Shown: positions 59,118 to 64,000 of the stretch, piece by piece
How the letters are laid out: each line of letters opens with the position of its first letter
Numbering within the stretch: the stretch's first letter is position 1
Assembly: GCF_024347635.1 (NCBI RefSeq)
Contig: NZ_AP025510.1
Span: 2,728,001 to 2,792,000, forward strand
DNA length: 64,000 nucleotides
From: Vibrio tasmaniensis
GTDB taxonomy: Bacteria; Pseudomonadota; Gammaproteobacteria; Enterobacterales; Vibrionaceae
Direction: 5' to 3'
Made by a program: the position numbers and the translations under genes
The notes under the pieces: model-generated
Told to the model about the DNA's origin: nothing
Databases searched by the model: none
What the model saw: the letters and a program-made list of their open reading frames with translations, nothing else

Positions 59118-60386
59118 TTGCAAATATTCGATAGCCTACCAAAAGACAATGGGCTACAACGCTATCTTGTCGGTGGAGCGGTACGCGATAAACTGCTCAA
59201 TATTGATAGCTATGATAGAGATTGGGTAGTGGTAGGAAGTACCCCTCAAGAAATGGAAAGCCTTGGATTTACTGCTGTCGGGAAAGATTTCCCTGTATTC
59301 TTACACCCAAAAACCAAAGAAGAGCACGCACTGGCTCGTACCGAGAGAAAGTCCGGTTCTGGCTATACGGGTTTCGAATGTTACTTTGCACCAGATGTGA
59401 GTTTGGAAGAAGATCTCATGCGCCGAGATCTGACCATCAACGCCATTGCTCAAGACGATAAAGGCCAACTTTACGATCCGTACCATGGCCAGAAAGATCT
59501 CTCAGATCGTATTCTAAGACACGTTTCGGATGCTTTTGTTGAAGATCCTCTGCGTGTGCTGCGTGTCGCTCGCTTTGCTGCCAAGCTTCACCATCTCAAC
59601 TTTACGGTTGCGCCAGAAACCATGGTGATGATGAGTGAGATAGTGCAATCCGGTGAACTGGCACATCTTACGGCAGAACGAGTTTGGCAAGAGTGGTACA
59701 AGTCTCTTAGCACGCCACACCCAGAAGTATTCCTTTCTGTGTTGAAAGAGTGCGGAGCACTAGCGGTTGTTTTGCCAGAAATTGACGCTCTATTTGGTGT
59801 CCCTCAGCCTGAAAAATGGCACCCTGAGATCGACACGGGCATTCACACCCTGATGGTTGCTCAGCAAGCTGCGCGATTAAGCTCATCATTACCCGTGCGT
59901 TTTGCCGCTCAAGTGCATGATTTAGGTAAAGGCATCACGCCAGAAAGCGAATGGCCAAGCCACAAAATGCATTGCCATACAGGCTTAAAAATCATTAAGA
60001 AGCTGTGTGAAAGAGTTAGAGTGCCCAATGAATTCAGAGATCTCGCACTGTTAGTTTGCGAGCAGCATTCTAATATCCATCGAGCAGGCGAGCTCAAGCC
60101 AACCACCTTTCTCAAGGTTCTGAATAAGTTTGATGTTTGGCGTAAACCAGACAGGCTCAACGACATACTGCTTTGCTGCCAAGCCGATCATGCTGGTCGT
60201 AAAGGATTAGAAGATCAGCCTTACCCTCAGAAAGCGCGTTTTGAAGTGGCTTACCAAGCAGCGCTTCAAGTCGAAGTTAAAGCGATTATTGCCGATGGTT
60301 TTCAAGGCAAAGATATTCGAGAAGAACAAGAGAAACGCAGAGCTATCGCGATTGAAAACGCCCTATTAGAACTCGCTGATAATTAA
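59118..60386 (+). CDS. cca: CCA-adding tRNA nucleotidyltransferase
   Basis: Cca adds or repairs the 3' CCA of tRNAs. The 422-residue protein has YLVGGAVRDKLL, the polymerase DxD in SYDRDWVVVG, and RRDLTINAIAQ, followed by an HD domain (VHDLGKGI, HKMHCHTG). I start at the TTG at 59118 because GAGG is seven bases upstream and no ATG lies before the first motif; this gives about a dozen residues more than the usual MKTYLVGG start. It is divergent from gspA and convergent with uppP. Confidence 0.93.
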   Translation: MQIFDSLPKDNGLQRYLVGGAVRDKLLNIDSYDRDWVVVGSTPQEMESLGFTAVGKDFPVFLHPKTKEEHALARTERKSGSGYTGFECYFAPDVSLEEDLMRRDLTINAIAQDDKGQLYDPYHGQKDLSDRILRHVSDAFVEDPLRVLRVARFAAKLHHLNFTVAPETMVMMSEIVQSGELAHLTAERVWQEWYKSLSTPHPEVFLSVLKECGALAVVLPEIDALFGVPQPEKWHPEIDTGIHTLMVAQQAARLSSSLPVRFAAQVHDLGKGITPESEWPSHKMHCHTGLKIIKKLCERVRVPNEFRDLALLVCEQHSNIHRAGELKPTTFLKVLNKFDVWRKPDRLNDILLCCQADHAGRKGLEDQPYPQKARFEVAYQAALQVEVKAIIADGFQGKDIREEQEKRRAIAIENALLELADN

Positions 60387-60411
60387 TCGCAATAGCGCTG
60401 ATTCTCCGGTA

Positions 60412-60440
60412 TAAAAAAACCCGCTACTAGGCGGGTTTTT
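60412..60440. terminator. Bidirectional terminator between cca and uppP
   Basis: AAAACCCGC / GCGGGTTTT around TACTAG, with seven As before and five Ts after, so both strands end in T-runs. Confidence 0.93.
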
Positions 60441-60499
60441 CCGTTTCAATCTGTAGGACGAAATATTTGTTTTCGTAGGTCGTAAACTTAAATCGAGTG

Positions 60500-61303
60500 C
60501 TACTGCATCATCAAGAAAGCAAACAGGCCAAAACCTAGAATCAGACGGTAGATAACAAACGGGGTCATACCCATACGTGAGATAAGCTTCAAGAAGAAGT
60601 GAATACAAATATAAGCACTGATGAAAGACACCACGATACCCGTTAGCAAGGTACCAACATGGATTGGGTCACCACTTGTCACCAACTTCAAGCCTAAGTA
60701 ACCACCAGCTAAGGTGATGATTGGGATAGACATCAAGAAAGAGAATCGAGCCGCGGCTTCTCGTGTAAAACCAAGGTAAAGCGCTGCGGTAATCGTCGCG
60801 CCAGAACGAGAAGTACCAGGGATGATCGCCATTGCTTGAGCAAGACCAATAAACAGCGCTTTTTTCCAACCCGCTTGGTATTCGTCATCTCGTAGGCTTG
60901 AGTTCTTATCCACCCACCATAGCAACAGACCAAAGATAATCGTGGTCGTCGCAATCACCCATGCACTGCGCAAGTAAAGCTCAACAATATCTTTCATCAG
61001 CAAACCAAAGATACACGCAGGAATCGTTGCGAGAATGATCATCCACGCCAACTTAGCTTCTTTACTGCGATCGCCTTTAAACACCGACCCAAAGAATGCA
61101 CTCAAAAGAGAGACCACTTCTTTACGGAAATAGATAACGACGGCTGCCAAAGTACCGACATGGACAGCCACATCAAAGGCCAAGCCTTGATCTTCCCAAC
61201 CTAATACGGCAGAAGGAAGGATTAGGTGTGCAGAACTGGAAATAGGCAAAAACTCAGTAAAGCCTTGCACCAACGCCAACATAAACGCTTCAAAATAACT
61301 CAT
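60500..61303 (-). CDS. uppP: Undecaprenyl-diphosphate phosphatase UppP (BacA)
   Basis: UppP recycles the lipid carrier by converting undecaprenyl diphosphate to the monophosphate, feeding peptidoglycan synthesis; overexpression gives bacitracin resistance. The 267-residue polytopic protein has [14 protein letters not shown] at the N-terminus and PGTSRSGAT near residue 170, the two catalytic motifs. It lies 15 bases after folK. Confidence 0.97.
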   Translation of the reverse strand: MSYFEAFMLALVQGFTEFLPISSSAHLILPSAVLGWEDQGLAFDVAVHVGTLAAVVIYFRKEVVSLLSAFFGSVFKGDRSKEAKLAWMIILATIPACIFGLLMKDIVELYLRSAWVIATTTIIFGLLLWWVDKNSSLRDDEYQAGWKKALFIGLAQAMAIIPGTSRSGATITAALYLGFTREAAARFSFLMSIPIITLAGGYLGLKLVTSGDPIHVGTLLTGIVVSFISAYICIHFFLKLISRMGMTPFVIYRLILGFGLFAFLMMQ

Positions 61304-61318
61304 TACTTACCTTAAAAA

Positions 61319-61801
61319 TTATAGTGTTATATCTACGACAGAGAGCATGTCTAATTGCTGCATCTTCTGCCATATTTCACTGACGGTTCGTCCATCTTGC
61401 GGGATCACTCTCGCAGGACAAAGATCATAAAGAGGTTGTGTTACAAAAGGATATTTATAGATATCACTGCGTGGTAATTCTGGATCGCTCTCTGATACCA
61501 CCTCTCCAAACAGCACAATATCAAGATCGAGTTTTCGATCTTGAAGCTTATGGGCATCTTGAGAGCGCCCCCACTTGAACTCAATTTGACGCAGTTGTTG
61601 TGAAAATTCAGTCAATGAGAGTGATGTGTCGATCTCTACCACAAAATTGTAAAACGGATGACTGTTAAACCCAACAGGCTCACAGTGATAGATCTTCGAG
61701 CATTTGAGGTTAGTCCCTAACGATTGAAGCTCTGTCCATGCCACCCTTGCATGCTTGTCGCGGTCTATGTTCGTGCCAACACCAACATAGGCTACTGTCA
61801 T
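61319..61801 (-). CDS. folK: 2-amino-4-hydroxy-6-hydroxymethyldihydropteridine pyrophosphokinase
   Basis: FolK activates the pterin for dihydropteroate synthesis in the folate pathway. The 160-residue protein starts MTVAYVGVGTNID and has the family motifs VVEIDTSLS, RDxxKLQDRKLDLDIVLFG in part, and ELPRSDIYKYPFV. I use the ATG at 61801, overlapping the folB stop by four bases; upstream residues in the same frame belong to folB DNA. Confidence 0.94.
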   Translation of the reverse strand: MTVAYVGVGTNIDRDKHARVAWTELQSLGTNLKCSKIYHCEPVGFNSHPFYNFVVEIDTSLSLTEFSQQLRQIEFKWGRSQDAHKLQDRKLDLDIVLFGEVVSESDPELPRSDIYKYPFVTQPLYDLCPARVIPQDGRTVSEIWQKMQQLDMLSVVDITL

Positions 61802-62157
61802 GCTTGACCTCTTTCGATGATCACACCCACAGCTTTTGCTTGTGGTACTGCGCCAGGCTTCGCTAGACGGATCTTGATCCAAGGCACTGAGAACTGAGTC
61901 ATAATTAGTTCAGCGACTTCTTCTGCCACACGTTCAACCAGTAGGAATCGGCCATTCGCTATGTGGTCAAGCACGGCAGTGCTGACTGTCGAGTAATCCA
62001 AAGCATCGACTACATCATCACTCTTACCTGCTGGGCGATTGTCATGAGCCATTTCAATATCAAGCACAAGCTTTTGTTTAATCTCTTGTTCCCAATCGTA
62101 AACACCGATCGTTGTAATTACTTCTAGCTGTTCAATGAAAACTTTATCCAGAGCCAT
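61798..62157 (-). CDS. folB: Dihydroneopterin aldolase
   Basis: FolB converts dihydroneopterin to 6-hydroxymethyl-dihydropterin, the step before FolK. The 119-residue protein begins MALDKVFIEQLEVITTIGVYDWE, typical of the family, and has the lysine of the active site in IRLAKPGAVPQAKAVGV. AAGGA lies before the ATG at 62157; an ATG at 62187 is in frame but not supported by homology. It heads folB-folK-uppP and is divergent from plsY. Confidence 0.95.
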   Translation of the reverse strand: MALDKVFIEQLEVITTIGVYDWEQEIKQKLVLDIEMAHDNRPAGKSDDVVDALDYSTVSTAVLDHIANGRFLLVERVAEEVAELIMTQFSVPWIKIRLAKPGAVPQAKAVGVIIERGQA

Positions 62158-62295
62158 GACTTGTCCTTTTAGAGGTCGGATACCCATATCGGGGAAAAAA
62201 ACGTATTATTTGCGTAATTCCAGATATGATATCAATTACTATTAGATTGAGCATTATTTTCCCATCGTTAAGCTTATAACTGTTTAAGGAAAAAC

Positions 62296-62892
62296 ATGAC
62301 CCCATTGGCACTCATCATGATTATTGCTGCCTATTTACTAGGTTCAATCTCTAGTGCGGTCTTGATATGCCGAGTCTTAAGACTTCCTGATCCAAGAACG
62401 GTAGGATCCAATAACCCCGGAGCCACTAATGTACTTCGCGTGGGTGGTAAAGGTGCCGCTGCTGCCGTTCTTCTTTGTGACATGCTTAAAGGCACCATTC
62501 CTGTCTGGCTTGGCTACTACCTCAAAATCGATCCTATCATCTTAGGTGTTGTGGCAATTGCAGCCTGTCTTGGCCATATGTACCCTATATTCTTCCACTT
62601 TAAAGGTGGCAAAGGCGTCGCAACAGCACTCGGAGCCATCGCCCCAATTGGATTCGATCTAACGGGCATGATCATGGCAACTTGGTTGGTTGTGGCGTTT
62701 TTGTTTCGTTACTCTTCTTTAGCAGCACTGGTTACTGTGTTACTTGCGCCTTTCTACGCTTGGTTAGTTAAACCTCAATACACACTGCCTGTGGCCATGT
62801 TGTGTTGTTTGATCGTCCTACGTCACCATCAGAATATTCGTCGCCTACTCGATGGCAGTGAACCAAAACTCGGGCAAAAAAAATCGGCTTAA
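62296..62892 (+). CDS. plsY: Glycerol-3-phosphate acyltransferase PlsY
   Basis: PlsY acylates glycerol-3-phosphate from acyl-phosphate, the first step of phospholipid synthesis. The 198-residue polytopic protein has the three family motifs: [31 protein letters not shown] and [18 protein letters not shown] precedes the ATG. The terminator overlaps its stop codon. Confidence 0.96.
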   Translation: MTPLALIMIIAAYLLGSISSAVLICRVLRLPDPRTVGSNNPGATNVLRVGGKGAAAAVLLCDMLKGTIPVWLGYYLKIDPIILGVVAIAACLGHMYPIFFHFKGGKGVATALGAIAPIGFDLTGMIMATWLVVAFLFRYSSLAALVTVLLAPFYAWLVKPQYTLPVAMLCCLIVLRHHQNIRRLLDGSEPKLGQKKSA

Positions 62893-62920
62893 ACTGTCAT
62901 GTCTAAGCCGAACCATTTTT
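62873..62920. terminator. Bidirectional terminator between plsY and the hydrolase gene
   Basis: TCGGCTTA / TAAGCCGA with a 12-base loop; the plsY stop codon is in the stem. On the minus strand eight Ts follow, so it ends the hydrolase transcript; on the plus strand ACCATTTTT follows. Confidence 0.85.
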
Positions 62921-62984
62921 AAACCGAGATAAATTTAAACCGACACAAGTCTCAATCGATCAATACTATTCAGTCTTTAAGAGC

Positions 62985-63800
62985 TTACAGCAGATGTTTA
63001 TCTAAAAACGTCTTCAGCATTGTGTTCACAAACTCTGGTTGCTCTAACGAGCTAATATGACCAGCACCAGGAATCACCACTAACTCACTGCCCGTAATGC
63101 AATCATGCATTAGGTATGATTCAAGTGCCGGACGTGGCTTGTCTTCTTGCCCTACTGCAATCAAAACTGGCAGTGCAAAGTTCTCTACCGCTTCAATCAT
63201 ATCGCGACGTCCAAACACCATTCGGCCGATTCGTGCCACTTCTTCCGCTTCATCACCCTGAAGTTCAGACAAATGCTGAGTAAAACCTTCCACTAAAGCT
63301 GGTGAGTTAGTTTGAGCATCATTAGCAAAGAACAATGGAACAACCGCTTCTACAATCGGCTGAGGAACCATTTTGGTTTGAGTAATGGTGTCTAACATGC
63401 TGAAGTATTTAGCATGAGCAACTTCTGGCTCTAAACCAACAAAGGTATCCATCAGTACCAAAGACTTGATTCGTGCAGGAGCTAACTCCGCCAACTCTGT
63501 TCCCCACATACCGCCAACCGATAAGCCAACCACAGAGAATTCTTCGATTTCTAAATGATCAAGCAGAGCCAAAACGTGCTGAGCGTAATCTTTCAAGTTA
63601 CGCATCGAAGCTGGTGCAGCTTGTGACTCACCATGAGACCAAAGCTCTGGAACAATACAGCGATACTGAGTTTTTAATGCATCGATCTGCGGCTGCCACA
63701 TTGCACTGTCCCAAAGGTAGCTATGGCCTAATACAACAACAGGGCCTTGACCTTCATCTAAGTACGCCATCGATTGATTGTCTACTGTGAACTTGTTCAT
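62985..63800 (-). CDS. Alpha/beta-fold hydrolase
   Basis: A 271-residue soluble hydrolase. The oxyanion region is VVLGHSYLWDSAMW, the nucleophile elbow VVGLSVGGMWG (GxSxG, serine near residue 95), the acid is likely the aspartate in VGQEDKPRP, and the histidine is in IPGAGHISSLEQPE. The pattern resembles 3-oxoadipate enol-lactonase and haloalkane-dehalogenase-like esterases, but the substrate cannot be told. It stands alone between plsY and tsaD with its own terminator, not in an aromatic-degradation operon. Confidence 0.88.
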   Translation of the reverse strand: MNKFTVDNQSMAYLDEGQGPVVVLGHSYLWDSAMWQPQIDALKTQYRCIVPELWSHGESQAAPASMRNLKDYAQHVLALLDHLEIEEFSVVGLSVGGMWGTELAELAPARIKSLVLMDTFVGLEPEVAHAKYFSMLDTITQTKMVPQPIVEAVVPLFFANDAQTNSPALVEGFTQHLSELQGDEAEEVARIGRMVFGRRDMIEAVENFALPVLIAVGQEDKPRPALESYLMHDCITGSELVVIPGAGHISSLEQPEFVNTMLKTFLDKHLL

Positions 63801-63852
63801 TTTCTTCCCTAATCTCTATCTACGAATATTGTTGAGCTTATGAAACGGCGAT

Positions 63853-63882
63853 ATATAAAAACGGCCGCAAGAGGCGACCGTT
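63853..63882 (-). terminator. Terminator of tsaD
   Basis: Minus strand AACGGTCGC, loop CTCTT, GCGGCCGTT with one wobble, followed by TTTATATAT. It separates tsaD from the hydrolase gene. Confidence 0.88.
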
Positions 63883-63955
63883 AATCGAAACACACTGGTT
63901 TATTCTACGCTTAGCTTTTGTTGAACGACTGTTTCTCGTTGAGCGGTGCGACTAG

Positions 63956-64000
63956 TTAAGCAATTGGCTCAAGCTGGTCAATTGGCCAACGCGGCGTGGC
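63956..64000 (-). CDS. tsaD: tRNA threonylcarbamoyladenosine synthase TsaD, C-terminal end
   Basis: Only the last 14 codons and the stop are inside the window. Their translation, ATPRWPIDQLEPIA, matches the C-terminus typical of TsaD (Gcp) in Vibrio, which ends with PRWP. TsaD transfers the threonylcarbamoyl group to A37 of ANN-reading tRNAs. The next genes upstream would be outside the window. Confidence 0.85.
   Translation of the reverse strand, partial: ATPRWPIDQLEPIA

Noticed and set aside
59034..59123. Longer gspA starting at TTG 59123
   Set aside because: The 30 added residues show no family similarity and would overlap cca; MYKEYFGF at 59033 is the standard start.

Overview
The window is a stretch of core chromosome from a gamma-proteobacterium of the family Vibrionaceae, most likely a Vibrio (the Splendidus clade is my guess). 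The reasons are protein sequences that read as Vibrio orthologues throughout, the gene order (nudF-yqiB-cpdA-yqiA-parE-parC divergent from tolC; rsmI divergent from lpoA-yraN-diaA-dolP; rplM-rpsI, petABC and sspAB in series), moderate GC, and strong intrinsic terminators shared by convergent genes. I see no phage, insertion sequence, integron, CRISPR array, toxin-antitoxin pair or tRNA gene. Nearly every gene belongs to a known housekeeping family.

Layout. Positions 1-5186 hold the truncated 5' part of dapB, then mutT, secA and lpxC, all on the minus strand; the mutT-secA gap carries two unrelated long imperfect palindromes. From 5283 to 20898 lies the whole division and cell wall (dcw) cluster on the minus strand, transcribed rsmH-ftsL-ftsI-murE-murF-mraY-murD-ftsW-murG-murC-ftsQ-ftsA-ftsZ, without mraZ or ddlB. 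Upstream of it is rnpB, the RNase P RNA, with an unusual 24-bp tandem repeat in its P3 region, then rsmI. From 22690 to 26107 the plus strand carries lpoA-yraN-diaA-dolP. From 26271 to 32610 the minus strand carries zapE, rplM-rpsI, petABC (cytochrome bc1) and sspA-sspB. Divergent from zapE are zapG, degQ and degS. The minus-strand block parC-parE-yqiA-cpdA-yqiB-nudF faces tolC; then come hldE, glnE, a methyl-accepting chemotaxis protein, a potassium-channel-like protein, a CYTH-CHAD protein, a DUF47 protein with the phosphate transporter pit, an SH3 membrane protein, gspB-gspA, cca, uppP-folK-folB, plsY, an alpha/beta hydrolase and the last codons of tsaD.

Functional themes. Envelope growth dominates: peptidoglycan precursors (murC-G, mraY, uppP), the septal machine (ftsQALWIZ, zapE, zapG), lipid A (lpxC), LPS core heptose (hldE), outer-membrane quality control (degQ, degS, dolP, lpoA, tolC) and protein export (secA, gspAB). 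The rest is respiration (petABC), translation (rplM, rpsI, rnpB, cca, rsmH, rsmI), proteolysis control (sspAB), chromosome decatenation (parCE), nitrogen control (glnE) and nucleotide hygiene (mutT, nudF).

I found no clear, previously undescribed multi-gene system. The observations most worth checking are in RNA and intergenic DNA: the expanded P3 arm and a compensatory P4 pair in rnpB, the two palindromic elements beside secA, a terminator lying only 29 nt before sspA, a GNRA-capped hairpin in the rplM leader, and a hairpin inside the dcw operon between mraY and murD.
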